Below the pieces are notes generated by a model, which ran no database searches, had not been told where the DNA came from, and worked only from the letters and a program-made list of their open reading frames with translations. Below are positions 29,214 through 42,060 of a DNA stretch of 64,000 bases, in pieces (positions within the stretch are counted from its first letter, which is position 1; each line of letters begins with the position of its first letter). Source of the DNA: Aeromicrobium flavum (GTDB taxonomy: Bacteria; Actinomycetota; Actinomycetes; Propionibacteriales; Nocardioidaceae); the NCBI RefSeq assembly GCF_007992115.1, contig NZ_BJZQ01000002.1, positions 62,001 through 126,000 on the forward strand. The letters are read 5' to 3'. A program made the position numbers and the translations under genes.

Positions 29214-30512
29214 TCACCACAGCTCGACCGAGCCGGACAGGATCGTGACGACGTCGTCCTCGGTGACCTCGCGTGGAGCCGTGGCCAGCAGCCGCTGCTG
29301 CTTCATCGTGCCCTCGGCCAGCGCCGGGAGGTCGGACTCGCCGAAGCCGAGCTCGGCCAGCCCCGACGGCACGCCGACGTCACGCATCACCGAGGACAGC
29401 ACCGTCGGCAGGAGGTCGGCCGGGTCGTCCGTCATCGTGGCGTCGGGGTCGAGCAGGCGCGCCGCCCGCACGTGCCGGTCGGGGGCGGCCTCGAAGGTGA
29501 ACCGGAAGGCTGCCGGCGCGGTCATCGACACCGCCATGCCGTGCGGCACCAGTCCGTGCCCGGTCGTGCCGTCGGGCTCGGGGTAGTCGGCCGGGTGGAA
29601 GTCGCCGACCTGGCCCGCGATCGGGTAGGCGTTGGCGTGCGGGATGTGCACGCCCGCGTTGCCGAAGCCGAGGCCGGCGAACGTCGCGGCCATCGCCATC
29701 TGCTCGCGCGCGGCCACGTCGTCGCCGTGCCGCACCGCCGTGCGGAACGCGGTGCTCATCAGGGTGAGCGCCTTCTCGGACCACAGGTCGGCGATGGGGT
29801 TGGAGCCGCAGTAGGGCACGCGCTCCTCGGGCCGCTTGGCCTCGTAGGACGTGAACGGCCGTGCCGTGTAGCTCTCGAGGGCGTGGCACAGGATGTCGAG
29901 CCCGGAGGCGGCGGTGACGCCTGCCGGCTGGGTGATCGTCAGCTCCGGATCGACGACCGCGTAGGTCGGGCGCAGCGCCGCGTGCGAGATGCCCGTCTTG
30001 ACGTGCTGGTCGACGACGTCGAGCACGCAGATCGTGGTGCTCTCGCTGCCGGTGCCGGTCGTGGTGGGCACGGCGATGAGCGGGAGCAGGGGGTTCGCGG
30101 GCGCCTGGCCGCGGCCGACGGGGACGTTGACGTAGTCCATCAGCTCGCCCTCGTTCGTCAGCAGCAGGTTGACGGCCTTGGCTGTGTCGATGCTGCTGCC
30201 GCCGCCGATCGCGATGACGACCTCGAACGGACCGTTCGCCCGGGCGAAGTCGATCGCCGCGGTGAGGCTGGCATCGGTGGGCTCGACACGGGAGCCGTCG
30301 AACACGACCGCCTCGACGCCCGTGGCGCCGATCCGGTCGGCCAGCTCCTGGGGCGACCCGGTGGCCGCCACGCCGGCGTCGGTGACGATGAGCACCCGCC
30401 GGGCGTTGAAGCGGCCGAGGTCGTACGCGATCTCGTGTCGGGCCCCCGGCCCGAACTTCAGGGCGGGCGCGCCGTAGGTGAAGATCGACTCGGGCTGGCT
30501 CGGGGCGAACAT
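29214..30512 (-). CDS. iron-containing alcohol dehydrogenase, hydroxyacid-oxoacid transhydrogenase type
   Basis: A 432-residue type III (Fe) alcohol dehydrogenase. The nucleotide-binding GGGSSIDTAKAVNLL begins at 103, PTTTGTGSESTT is at 149-160, and metal ligands lie in GLDILCHALE (D206, H210) and GVHIPHANAYP (about H289-H292). Length and sequence resemble ADHFE1-type enzymes, which oxidise 4-hydroxybutyrate while reducing 2-oxoglutarate to D-2-hydroxyglutarate. Assignment to that subgroup is by recognition, not alignment. TATGGT lies 7 nt before the ATG, so the operon mRNA is probably leaderless. It heads the operon with GntR and the FAD/Fe-S dehydrogenase. Confidence 0.87.
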   Translation of the reverse strand: MFAPSQPESIFTYGAPALKFGPGARHEIAYDLGRFNARRVLIVTDAGVAATGSPQELADRIGATGVEAVVFDGSRVEPTDASLTAAIDFARANGPFEVVIAIGGGSSIDTAKAVNLLLTNEGELMDYVNVPVGRGQAPANPLLPLIAVPTTTGTGSESTTICVLDVVDQHVKTGISHAALRPTYAVVDPELTITQPAGVTAASGLDILCHALESYTARPFTSYEAKRPEERVPYCGSNPIADLWSEKALTLMSTAFRTAVRHGDDVAAREQMAMAATFAGLGFGNAGVHIPHANAYPIAGQVGDFHPADYPEPDGTTGHGLVPHGMAVSMTAPAAFRFTFEAAPDRHVRAARLLDPDATMTDDPADLLPTVLSSVMRDVGVPSGLAELGFGESDLPALAEGTMKQQRLLATAPREVTEDDVVTILSGSVELW

Positions 30513-30537
30513 GGACAGAACCATACGACGCCACCGG

Positions 30538-30551
30538 CTACCCTTGGGTAG
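30538..30551. promoter_or_regulatory. inverted repeat in divergent promoter region
   Basis: CTACCC-TT-GGGTAG lies in the 61-bp gap between the transhydrogenase and a divergent lipoprotein gene, just upstream of the TATGGT -10. It is a natural candidate for the GntR operator; binding is inferred. Confidence 0.45.
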
Positions 30552-30573
30552 TCCACATCTACCGAGGGAATCG

Positions 30574-31677
30574 ATGCGCCGTCTGACCGCCGCCATCGCC
30601 GCGACGGCGGCGCTCCTGACCCTGACGGGTTGCACCACCACCGGGACCATCCCCGACTCGGACCGCGAGACGACTCCGCCCGAGATCAACTCGCACGAGT
30701 CCGGTCCCGCCAGCCCGATCGGGTTCGGCGTCAGCGTCCCGGCCGGCGCCGCCCAGCTCGGTCCGCTCGTGCGCTACCGGAGCGAGCGCCTGATCGCGGC
30801 CTACAAGCCCGAGCTCGACGCCCTGCGTGCCGAGGAGGCCCTGGAGCAGGCGCAGGAGGAGGGCACGGACGGCACGCCCACCCCCACGCCGACGCCGACG
30901 ATCGACACCCGGCCCGAGGGCGACCTGTTCGAGGACCTCGACGACGCCCCCCGGCCCGACACCTTCGTCTCGCTGATGCGGATCGACGGCAATCCCACCC
31001 TCGTCGTCCGGCGCCTGCTCGCCCAGCTCTCGGTCCTGCTGCCCGAGTCCGACATCGTCACCGACGACCTGTCGGCCCACTGTCGAGCCACCGACCGCCG
31101 TGTCACCGGCTGCACGCTCGACGTCACCGGGACGACGCCCGGCGGTCGCGACCTGCACGTCCGCATGACCGTCGACCCGGGTCACGTGCCCACGCGCACC
31201 GGCAACTACGCCTCCCTCGGACGGCCCGTCATGCGCCTCGACCTGGCCTACGTCGGCGACGCGCGCACCGGCCAGGAGAACCGCACCCCCGAGCAGCTCG
31301 AGGACCCGCCGGAGGTCGAGGAGACCGCGGAGAAGACCGACTGGATCTGGCCCAGGATGGACGAGGACGCCCCGGCGACCGAACCGGTGATCGACGGCTA
31401 CCTGCCCCCGTCGAGCGCGATGGTCCTGCTCTCGGGCCGACGTCCCCCGTTCGCCACCATGACCACCCTGCGCGCCTCGATCGCCACCGAGGTGGCCGAC
31501 ACGTTCACCAGCGAGCGCGTCGAGGACGGCGGCGTGCGCCGCGACGTCATCGCCGACCTCAACGAGGTCATCATCACCACGTGGGGCACTGCGCGCGACG
31601 GCCGCCAGGTCCGCACGGTGCACACGCTGTCGGCGCGCGGCAACTACCTCTCGCTGTTCCTCGACCCGGTCTCCTGA
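30574..31677 (+). CDS. lipoprotein, function unknown
   Basis: A 367-residue protein with a signal peptide and lipobox LTLTGC at about residues 16-21, then an exported region. A Thr/Pro repeat (TPTPTPTP) occurs near residue 105. Two cysteines in CRATDRRVTGC may form a disulfide. The ATG at 30574 has GAGGGA upstream; an in-frame extension to 30478 lies over the divergent gene and is rejected. It is followed 63 nt later by the acyltransferase on the same strand. No domain is recognised; an envelope role is inferred from the signal. Confidence 0.8.
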   Translation: MRRLTAAIAATAALLTLTGCTTTGTIPDSDRETTPPEINSHESGPASPIGFGVSVPAGAAQLGPLVRYRSERLIAAYKPELDALRAEEALEQAQEEGTDGTPTPTPTPTIDTRPEGDLFEDLDDAPRPDTFVSLMRIDGNPTLVVRRLLAQLSVLLPESDIVTDDLSAHCRATDRRVTGCTLDVTGTTPGGRDLHVRMTVDPGHVPTRTGNYASLGRPVMRLDLAYVGDARTGQENRTPEQLEDPPEVEETAEKTDWIWPRMDEDAPATEPVIDGYLPPSSAMVLLSGRRPPFATMTTLRASIATEVADTFTSERVEDGGVRRDVIADLNEVIITTWGTARDGRQVRTVHTLSARGNYLSLFLDPVS

Positions 31678-31740
31678 GCCCGGCGGCCGCCGCCTCGCTC
31701 GAACGGTCCCTCGCGGCCACAGCAACTAGAGTCGGTGCCG

Positions 31741-32895
31741 ATGAGCCGACTCGACCCGCTGCCCGTCAGCACCTCCACGCCCAAGGAACGCGTCGCCTAC
31801 CTCGACAACGCGCGCTACTGGGTGATGCTCCTGGTCGTGATCGGGCACTCCCTGACCGAGCTCGTCGTCATGGACTCCGCCCGCGGCGTGTACACGTGGA
31901 TCTACGCGTTCCACATGCCGTTCTTCGTCCTGATCTCGGGCTACACGGCGCGGCACTACGTCGGCGACTTCCGCCAGATCCGGCGCATCGTGTCGACGCT
32001 GATCGTGCCGTACCTCATCGTCGAGACCGGCCTGCAGCTCATCACCCGGCACTACGACGGCGAGCCCGAGCACTGGATGATCCTCTCGCCGCAGTGGCTG
32101 GGGTGGTTCCTCGCCGCGCTGTTCATCTGGCGCCTGACGACGCCGATCTGGCGCGCGCTGAAGTACCCGATCACCACGGCCGTGCTGATCTCCCTGCTCG
32201 CCGGGCTGATCGAGATCCCCAACGTGCTGGCGCTGCCGAAGGTGCTCGGCCTGCTGCCGTTCTACGTCATCGGCCTGCACTTCGACCGTGACATGTTCCT
32301 GCGCCTGGGTCGCCTGCCGGTGCGGGTCGCCTCGGTCGTGCTGTTGGTCGGCACCTTCGTGGTGTGCCAGCTGTACGCCGGCGACTGGGCCCAGGAGCGG
32401 CCCACCACGACGTGGCTGCTGTGGAAGGCCCGGTACGACGAGCTGGACTCCGGCCCCGTCGAGGGCGTGCTGATCCGGGCGATGCTCATGGTGATCGCCC
32501 TGGCGCTGACCCTGGCTGCGCTGTCGCTCGTGCCGCGAGCCCGGTCGTGGACGACCACGCTGGGCGGACGCACCTTCTACTGCTACCTGCTGCACGGCTT
32601 CGTCATCCTGGGCCTCGACCGGCACTTCGGCCTCTGGGAGCAGATCGAGCCCTACGGCGCCCGGGCGGTGCTGGGCTGCATCGTGGTCGCGCTCATCGTC
32701 GCCAACCTGCTGATGACCCAGCCGGTGGCCACCGTCTTCCGTCCGGTCTTCGAGCCCCGGCTGACGTGGATGTTCCGTGATCCGCAGGAGGACACCTACC
32801 ACTCGCAGGGCGAGCACCCCGACGTCTGGGACCGCGGCGTGGAGCGACGGCTGCCGCCGCCGTCGAACCACCGCCACATCGGCCGCCTGCTCTGA
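31741..32895 (+). CDS. membrane acyltransferase family 3 protein
   Basis: A 384-residue integral membrane protein with about ten helices. The family-3 start is VAYLDNARYWVMLLVVIGHS (His at the first helix end), followed by FHMPFFVLISGY. Such enzymes transfer acyl or succinyl groups to sugars or surface glycans; this one resembles fucose-4-O-acetylase/OpgC-like members. The ATG has TAGAGT 8 nt upstream and no Shine-Dalgarno, so a leaderless mRNA is probable. It converges on rpoC across a bidirectional terminator. Acceptor unknown. Confidence 0.87.
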   Translation: MSRLDPLPVSTSTPKERVAYLDNARYWVMLLVVIGHSLTELVVMDSARGVYTWIYAFHMPFFVLISGYTARHYVGDFRQIRRIVSTLIVPYLIVETGLQLITRHYDGEPEHWMILSPQWLGWFLAALFIWRLTTPIWRALKYPITTAVLISLLAGLIEIPNVLALPKVLGLLPFYVIGLHFDRDMFLRLGRLPVRVASVVLLVGTFVVCQLYAGDWAQERPTTTWLLWKARYDELDSGPVEGVLIRAMLMVIALALTLAALSLVPRARSWTTTLGGRTFYCYLLHGFVILGLDRHFGLWEQIEPYGARAVLGCIVVALIVANLLMTQPVATVFRPVFEPRLTWMFRDPQEDTYHSQGEHPDVWDRGVERRLPPPSNHRHIGRLL

Positions 32896-32918
32896 CCGAG
32901 CGGCGGCGCCAGGCACGA

Positions 32919-32952
32919 CGAAGGGGCCCTGCCGATCGGCAGGGCCCCTTCG
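32919..32952. terminator. bidirectional terminator between acyltransferase and rpoC
   Basis: A 34-bp perfect palindrome with 15-bp arms (CGAAGGGGCCCTGCC and its complement) around GATC. It lies between convergent genes and ends the rpoBC transcript on the minus strand 15 nt after the rpoC stop. Confidence 0.85.
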
Positions 32953-32966
32953 CGTGACTCAGTGAC

Positions 32967-36794
<3,828 letters not shown>

Positions 36795-36835
36795 GGTGTC
36801 TTCTATCCCTTTCGAAGTTCTGTCTGGGGTCCGGC

Positions 36836-39800
36836 TCAGAGCTCGTCGACGGACGACGGCTCGCGGCGGGACAGGTCGATACCGAGCTCTTCAGCGGCGC
36901 GGAAGAACTCCTCCTCGGAGTCCTTCATCTCGACGGCGGTGCCGTCGGCCGAGAGCACTTCGACGTTGAGACACAGCGACTGCATCTCCTTGACGAGAAC
37001 CTTGAACGACTCGGGGATACCCGGTTCGGGGACGTTCTCGCCCTTCACGATGGCTTCGTACACCTTGACGCGGCCGACGATGTCGTCGGACTTGATCGTC
37101 AGCAGCTCCTGCAGTGCGTAGGCGGCACCGTAGGCCTCGAGCGCCCAGACCTCCATCTCACCGAAGCGCTGGCCACCGAACTGGGCCTTACCGCCGAGCG
37201 GCTGCTGGGTGATCATCGAGTACGGACCGGTCGAGCGCGCGTGGATCTTGTCGTCGACCAGGTGGTGCAGCTTCAGCATGTACATGTAGCCGACGCTGAT
37301 CGGATCGGGGAACTTCTCGCCGGTACGACCGTCGAGGAGCACCGCCTTGCCGTCCGGGCCGACCATGCGGTCGCCGTCGCGGTTCGGACGCGTGTTGCTC
37401 AGCAGACCGGAGATCTCGTCCTCGCGCGCACCGTCGAACACCGGGGTGGCGATGTTCGTGTTCGGCGCGGCCTGGTCGGCCCCGATCTTGCGCAGGCGCT
37501 CGGCCCACTCGTCCTTCGTCGCGTCGGGGACTTCCCAGCCCGCCTTCGCGATCCAGCCCAGGTGGGTCTCGAGGACCTGACCGACGTTCATTCGACCGGG
37601 CACACCCAGCGGGTTCAGCACGATGTCGACGGCGGTGCCGTCCTCGAGGAACGGCATGTCCTCGATGGGCAGGATCTTGGCGATGACGCCCTTGTTGCCG
37701 TGACGACCGGCGAGCTTGTCACCGTGGCTGATCTTGCGCTTCTGGGCCACGTAGACGCGCACCAGCTGGTTCACGCCGGGGCTGAGCTCGTCACCCTCGG
37801 ACGCGTCGAAGACGCGGACGCCGATGACGGTGCCGGACTCGCCGTGCGGGACCTTGAGCGACGTGTCGCGCACCTCGCGCGCCTTCTCGCCGAAGATCGC
37901 GCGCAGCAGGCGCTCCTCGGGGGTCAGCTCGGTCTCGCCCTTAGGCGTGACCTTGCCGACGAGGATGTCGCCGTTGCCGACCTCGGCGCCGATGCGGATG
38001 ATGCCGCGCTCGTCGAGGTTTGCGAGGGTCTCCTCGCTGACGTTCGGGACGTCGCGCGTGATCTCCTCCGGGCCCAGCTTGGTGTCGCGGGCGTCGACCT
38101 CGTGCTCCTCGATGTGGATCGAGGTCAGCAGGTCGTCCTGGACGACGCGCTGGGACAGGATGATCGCGTCCTCGTAGTTGTGGCCCTGCCACGGCATGAA
38201 GGCGACGAGCAGGTTGGTGCCCAGCGCCATCTCGCCGTGATCGGTGCAGGGGCCGTCGGCCAGCGGCGTGCCGACCTCGACCCGCTGCCCCTCACGGACC
38301 AGCGGGCGCTGGTTCGTGCAGGTGCCCTGGTTCGAGCGACGGAACTTCGCCAGGCGGTACGTGGTGTACGTGCCCTCGTCCTCCATGATCTCGACGGAGT
38401 CCGCCGAGACCTCCTTGACGACGCCGGCCTTCTTGGCGACGGTGACGTCACCGGCGTCGACGGCGGCGCGGTACTCCATGCCGGTGCCGACGAGCGGGGC
38501 GTCGTTGCGGATCAGCGGGACGGCCTGACGCTGCATGTTGGCGCCCATGAGCGCGCGGTTGGCATCGTCGTGCTCGAGGAACGGGATCAGCGCGGTCGCG
38601 ACCGACACCATCTGGCGCGGCGAGACGTCCATGTAGTCGACCTCGGCGGCCGGGCGGAGCTCGGCCTCACCGCCGCGCTGGCGCACCAGCACGCGGTCCT
38701 CGGCGAACGAACCGTCGTCGTTGAGGATCGAGTTGGCCTGGGCGACGATGAAGCGGTCCTCGTCGGTGGCGGTCAGGTAGTCGATCTGGTCGCTGACCTT
38801 GCCGTCGATGACGCGGCGGTACGGCGTCTCGACGAAGCCGAACGGGTTGATCCGTCCGAACGACGCGAGCGAGCCGATCAGGCCGATGTTCGGGCCTTCC
38901 GGGGTCTCGATCGGGCACATGCGGCCGTAGTGCGACGGGTGAACGTCGCGGACCTCGTAGCCGGCGCGCTCACGCGACAGACCACCCGGGCCGAGGGCCG
39001 ACAGACGACGCTTGTGCGTCAGGCCCGCGAGCGGGTTGTTCTGGTCCATGAACTGCGACAGCTGGCTGGTGCCGAAGAACTCCTTCAGCGCCGCCGTGAT
39101 CGGACGGATGTTGATCAGGGTCTGGGGCGTGATCGCCTCGACGTCCTGGGTCGTCATCCGCTCGCGCACGACACGCTCCATGCGGGCCAGGCCCGTACGC
39201 AGCTGGTTCTGGATGAGCTCGCCCACGGTGCGCATGCGGCGGTTGCCGAAGTGGTCGATGTCGTCGGCCTCGACCGGGACGGTGCCGGCCGGGGTCTCGA
39301 GCTCGTTCGCACCGTCGTGCAGCGCGACGACGTAGCGGATCGTGGCGACGACGTCGTCGAGCGTCAGCGTCTGCTGGTCGAAGGCGGAGTCGGTGCCGAG
39401 CTTCTTGTTGATCTTGTGGCGACCGACCTTGGCCGTGTCGTAGCGCTTCGGGTTGAAGTAGTAGTTCTCCAACAGCGTCTGCGCGGCCTCGACCGACGGC
39501 GGCTCGCCCGGACGCAGCTTGCGGTAGATGTCGATGAGCGAGCGACGCGTGACCTCGGCGTCGACCGTCTCGTTGGTGACGGCGGCGTCGCGGGCCTTCT
39601 TCTCGAGCTCCTCGCGGACGACCTCGCTGCGGACCGAGTCCTTCTCCATCGTCAGACGGACGGACTCGTACTGGCCGAACTCCTCGAGGATGCGCTCCTC
39701 GGTGAAGCCCAGGGCCTTGAGCAGCATCGTGACGGACTGCTTGCGCTTGCGGTCGAGACGGACGCCGACGATGTCGCGCTTGTCGATCTCGAACTCCAGC

Positions 39801-40375
39801 CACGCACCGCGCGACGGGATGACGCGCGCGGTGAAGATGTCCTTGTCGGACGTCTTGTCGGCGGTGCGCTCGAAGTACACACCCGGCGAGCGGACGAGCT
39901 GGGAGACGACGACACGCTCGGTGCCGTTGATGATGAAGGTGCCCTTGTCGGTCATGAGCGGGAACTCGCCCATGAAGACCGTCTGGCTCTTGATCTCGCC
40001 GGTCTCGTTGTTCATGAACTCGGCGGTGACGAACAGGGGGGCGGCGTACGTGACGTCGCGGTCCTTGCAATCCTCGACCGAGTACTTGGCCGGCTCGAAC
40101 CGGTGGTCGCGGAACGAGAGGCTCATCGTTTCGGAGAAGTCCTCGATGGGGCTGATCTCCTCGAAGATCTCCTCCAGGCCCGACTTGGCTGAGACGTCGT
40201 TGCGTCCGGCAGCCAGATCGGCCTCGACGCGCTCGCGCCAGGCGTCGCTGCCGATCAGCCAGTCGAAGCTGTCGGTCTGCAGGGAGAGAAGTTCGGGAAC
40301 CTCGAGCGGTTCGGCGATCTTCGCGAACGAGATGCGCGAGGTGTTGTGATGCGTGGCGGTACGCGAGGCGGCCAA
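36836..40375 (-). CDS. rpoB: DNA-directed RNA polymerase subunit beta
   Basis: A 1179-residue protein. The best start is TTG at 40373-40375, giving [20 protein letters not shown], because GGAAGGA lies 6 nt upstream of it. An in-frame ATG 27 nt earlier (40402) would place that site inside the gene. The rifampicin cluster [20 protein letters not shown] is near residues 434-452 and otherwise looks susceptible; residue 450 is Ala where E. coli has Ser. The C-terminus [17 protein letters not shown] is conserved. It is transcribed from 40569-40597 through a structured leader and continues into rpoC. Confidence 0.97.
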   Translation of the reverse strand: MAASRTATHHNTSRISFAKIAEPLEVPELLSLQTDSFDWLIGSDAWRERVEADLAAGRNDVSAKSGLEEIFEEISPIEDFSETMSLSFRDHRFEPAKYSVEDCKDRDVTYAAPLFVTAEFMNNETGEIKSQTVFMGEFPLMTDKGTFIINGTERVVVSQLVRSPGVYFERTADKTSDKDIFTARVIPSRGAWLEFEIDKRDIVGVRLDRKRKQSVTMLLKALGFTEERILEEFGQYESVRLTMEKDSVRSEVVREELEKKARDAAVTNETVDAEVTRRSLIDIYRKLRPGEPPSVEAAQTLLENYYFNPKRYDTAKVGRHKINKKLGTDSAFDQQTLTLDDVVATIRYVVALHDGANELETPAGTVPVEADDIDHFGNRRMRTVGELIQNQLRTGLARMERVVRERMTTQDVEAITPQTLINIRPITAALKEFFGTSQLSQFMDQNNPLAGLTHKRRLSALGPGGLSRERAGYEVRDVHPSHYGRMCPIETPEGPNIGLIGSLASFGRINPFGFVETPYRRVIDGKVSDQIDYLTATDEDRFIVAQANSILNDDGSFAEDRVLVRQRGGEAELRPAAEVDYMDVSPRQMVSVATALIPFLEHDDANRALMGANMQRQAVPLIRNDAPLVGTGMEYRAAVDAGDVTVAKKAGVVKEVSADSVEIMEDEGTYTTYRLAKFRRSNQGTCTNQRPLVREGQRVEVGTPLADGPCTDHGEMALGTNLLVAFMPWQGHNYEDAIILSQRVVQDDLLTSIHIEEHEVDARDTKLGPEEITRDVPNVSEETLANLDERGIIRIGAEVGNGDILVGKVTPKGETELTPEERLLRAIFGEKAREVRDTSLKVPHGESGTVIGVRVFDASEGDELSPGVNQLVRVYVAQKRKISHGDKLAGRHGNKGVIAKILPIEDMPFLEDGTAVDIVLNPLGVPGRMNVGQVLETHLGWIAKAGWEVPDATKDEWAERLRKIGADQAAPNTNIATPVFDGAREDEISGLLSNTRPNRDGDRMVGPDGKAVLLDGRTGEKFPDPISVGYMYMLKLHHLVDDKIHARSTGPYSMITQQPLGGKAQFGGQRFGEMEVWALEAYGAAYALQELLTIKSDDIVGRVKVYEAIVKGENVPEPGIPESFKVLVKEMQSLCLNVEVLSADGTAVEMKDSEEEFFRAAEELGIDLSRREPSSVDEL

Positions 40376-40562
40376 GAGAAGTCCTTCCGAAGGAACTCGC
40401 ATGCGATGAACGTGGCGGTTCTGTACTCTTCAGTTGTCGACGCGCGGCTCACGCCGCGCGAAGCCCCACGACTGGTGCCGTGGGCGCGCATGCTTCGGGA
40501 ACCCCGTCAAGTCCTGCCAACAGCGGGCAGGACGGGTCAAGGGCATGGCAAAGTGGGCGCGA
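40376..40562 (-). promoter_or_regulatory. structured rpoBC leader RNA
   Basis: The 387-nt gap before rpoB has no gene. The predicted 187-nt leader contains three hairpins. At 40441-40460 is an 8-bp stem with a GTGA (GNRA-type) loop on the minus strand. At 40465-40484 is a 6-bp stem with an 8-nt loop. At 40511-40533 is an 8-bp stem with a 7-nt loop (GTCCTGCC/GGCAGGAC). No T-run follows any of them. A regulatory or mRNA-stabilising role is inferred. Confidence 0.55.
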
Positions 40563-40568
40563 ACCTCC

Positions 40569-40597
40569 ATGCTAACCCGCCGACACACCGAGATCAA
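40569..40597 (-). promoter_or_regulatory. rpoB promoter
   Basis: TTGATC (40592-40597) and TAGCAT (40569-40574) with a 17-nt spacer on the minus strand. It lies downstream of the rplL terminator, so rpoBC is transcribed separately from rplJL. Confidence 0.7.
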
Positions 40598-40706
40598 GTA
40601 GGGCTCTTGACATCGTGTCCGGAATCGGGGACGATCAAACGTTTCCCCCACTCTCCCGCCTGACAATTCAGGCCGTTTCGCCACGTCTCATGTGGCGGAC
40701 ATGACA

Positions 40707-40740
40707 AAGGCGCTCGCCCCCTGAGGGGGACGAGCGCCTT
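40707..40740 (-). terminator. rplJL intrinsic terminator
   Basis: A 15-bp stem with one bulged base (AAGGCGCTCG...CGAGCGCCTT with an inner CCCCC/GGGGG) and a 3-nt loop, followed on the minus strand by TTTGTC. It starts 22 nt after the rplL stop. Confidence 0.8.
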
Positions 40741-40762
40741 CGATCAGGCGGTCAGCCGAAGA

Positions 40763-41149
40763 TCACTTGAGGGTGATCGTGGCGCCGGCGGCCTCGAGGG
40801 CCTCCTTCGCCTTCTCGGCAGCGTCCTTGTTGACGCCCTCGAGGACGGCCTTCGGCGCACCCTCGACGAGGTCCTTGGCCTCCTTCAGGCCCAGGCTCGT
40901 GAGGCCGCGGACCTCCTTGATGACCTGGATCTTCTTGTCGCCGGCGGCCTCGAGGACGACGTCGAACTCGTCCTTCTCCTCAGCGGCCTCGCCAGCGGCA
41001 GCGGCGGGCGCACCCGCAGCGGCAACGGCGACCGGGGCGGCGGCGGTGACCTCGAAGGTCTCCTCGAACTGCTTCACGAACTCGGAGAGCTCGATCAGCG
41101 TCATTTCCTTGAAAGCATCCAGCAGTTCATCGGTGCTCAGCTTCGCCAT
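40763..41149 (-). CDS. rplL: 50S ribosomal protein L7/L12
   Basis: A 128-residue acidic stalk protein. The N-terminal dimerisation segment is [20 protein letters not shown]; an Ala-rich hinge spans residues 35-58; the C-terminal factor-binding domain includes [20 protein letters not shown]. It recruits EF-G and EF-Tu GTPases. It follows rplJ by 58 nt and is closed by a terminator. Confidence 0.98.
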   Translation of the reverse strand: MAKLSTDELLDAFKEMTLIELSEFVKQFEETFEVTAAAPVAVAAAGAPAAAAGEAAEEKDEFDVVLEAAGDKKIQVIKEVRGLTSLGLKEAKDLVEGAPKAVLEGVNKDAAEKAKEALEAAGATITLK

Positions 41150-41207
41150 GGTTGGCGTTCCTTTCGACAATGAGACCCCGAGGGGGTCCCGATGGAAATC
41201 GGGCGGT

Positions 41208-41843
41208 TCAGCCCTCGGTGACGTCGGTCTCGACGTTCTCGGTGGCCGACTCGGCCGCGGGGGCCTCGTCGGCAGGTGCCTGCTCGGCGGTCTCGGCGGC
41301 GGGAGCTCCCGCAGCCAGGACCGACGGATCGGCTTCGGCCTTCGCCTGCAGCGCCGCGATGGTGCGGGCCGCCTGCGACAGCGGGGCGTTGAACAGCCCC
41401 GCGGCCTTGGCCAGGTTGGCCTTGAGGCCGCCGGCGAGCATCGCGAGGAGAACCTCGCGCGACTCGAGGTCGGCCAGCTTGTTGATCTCGTCCGCGCTGA
41501 GCGTCTTCCCCTCGAGGAAGCCACCCTTCAGGACGAGAGCGGGGTTAGCCTTCGCGAAGTCGCGCAGACCCTTCGCCGCGTCGACCGGATCGCCCGTGAT
41601 GAAGGCGATCGCGGTGGGACCGGTGAGCAACGACTCGTCGAGCTCGAGTCCGGCATCCCTGGCGGCGATCTTGGTCAGCGTGTTCTTGGCGACGGCATAG
41701 CTCGCGGCATCGCCAAGCGCGCGCCGCAAATCCTGCAGCTGCTTGACGGATAGACCGCGGTACTCGGTGAGCACCGCGCCGTTGGACTCGCGGAAGTTGT
41801 CCGCGAGTGCGGCGACGGCGGCTGCCTTGTCCGGGCGTGCCAT
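41208..41843 (-). CDS. rplJ: 50S ribosomal protein L10
   Basis: A 211-residue protein, [20 protein letters not shown], with [16 protein letters not shown] near residues 30-45 and the C-terminal L7/L12-binding helix. An acidic Ala/Glu/Thr tail of about 35 residues extends it beyond the usual 165-180. L10 anchors the stalk and binds its own leader. The leader upstream is recognisable and annotated. Confidence 0.98.
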   Translation of the reverse strand: MARPDKAAAVAALADNFRESNGAVLTEYRGLSVKQLQDLRRALGDAASYAVAKNTLTKIAARDAGLELDESLLTGPTAIAFITGDPVDAAKGLRDFAKANPALVLKGGFLEGKTLSADEINKLADLESREVLLAMLAGGLKANLAKAAGLFNAPLSQAARTIAALQAKAEADPSVLAAGAPAAETAEQAPADEAPAAESATENVETDVTEG

Positions 41844-42012
41844 GGGTCTCCTTCACTGTCATGCGAAGACCACCTGCACGAGAAAGCGTCCCGTGCCACA
41901 GGCACAGGACGCTCGATGTGAACGCAGGGACGAACCCTGATCTGAACCTGCGCGGGTCACCCTGTCGGGCGCTTCGGGTGACTCGTGGGAGACACCACCG
42001 GCGGTCTTCGGC
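41844..42012 (-). ncRNA. ribosomal protein L10 leader RNA
   Basis: The rplJ 5' leader has the hallmark long-range pairing of the bacterial L10 leader. On the minus strand GAAGACCGCC near the 5' end is complementary to GGTGGTCTTC just before rplJ. Between them is a 12-bp hairpin at 41886-41912 (GCGTCC... GGACGC) followed by TTTCTC, resembling an attenuator. L10(L12)4 binding to such leaders represses rplJL in other bacteria. Recognition is by eye, not by covariance search. Confidence 0.8.
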
Positions 42013-42018
42013 TCGCCC

Positions 42019-42048
42019 AGTCTAGGCAGAGGCCGGGCGATCCTCCAA
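42019..42048 (-). promoter_or_regulatory. rplJL promoter
   Basis: TTGGAG (42043-42048) and TAGACT (42019-42024), 18-nt spacer, minus strand, immediately upstream of the L10 leader. Confidence 0.65.
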
Positions 42049-42060
42049 ATCGACCCGTTC

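Noticed and set aside
40607..40612. Consensus TTGACA on the plus strand upstream of rplL (antisense)
   Set aside because: The hexamer 17 nt downstream is GACGAT, a poor -10, and the promoter would read into the rplJL terminator with no gene to serve.
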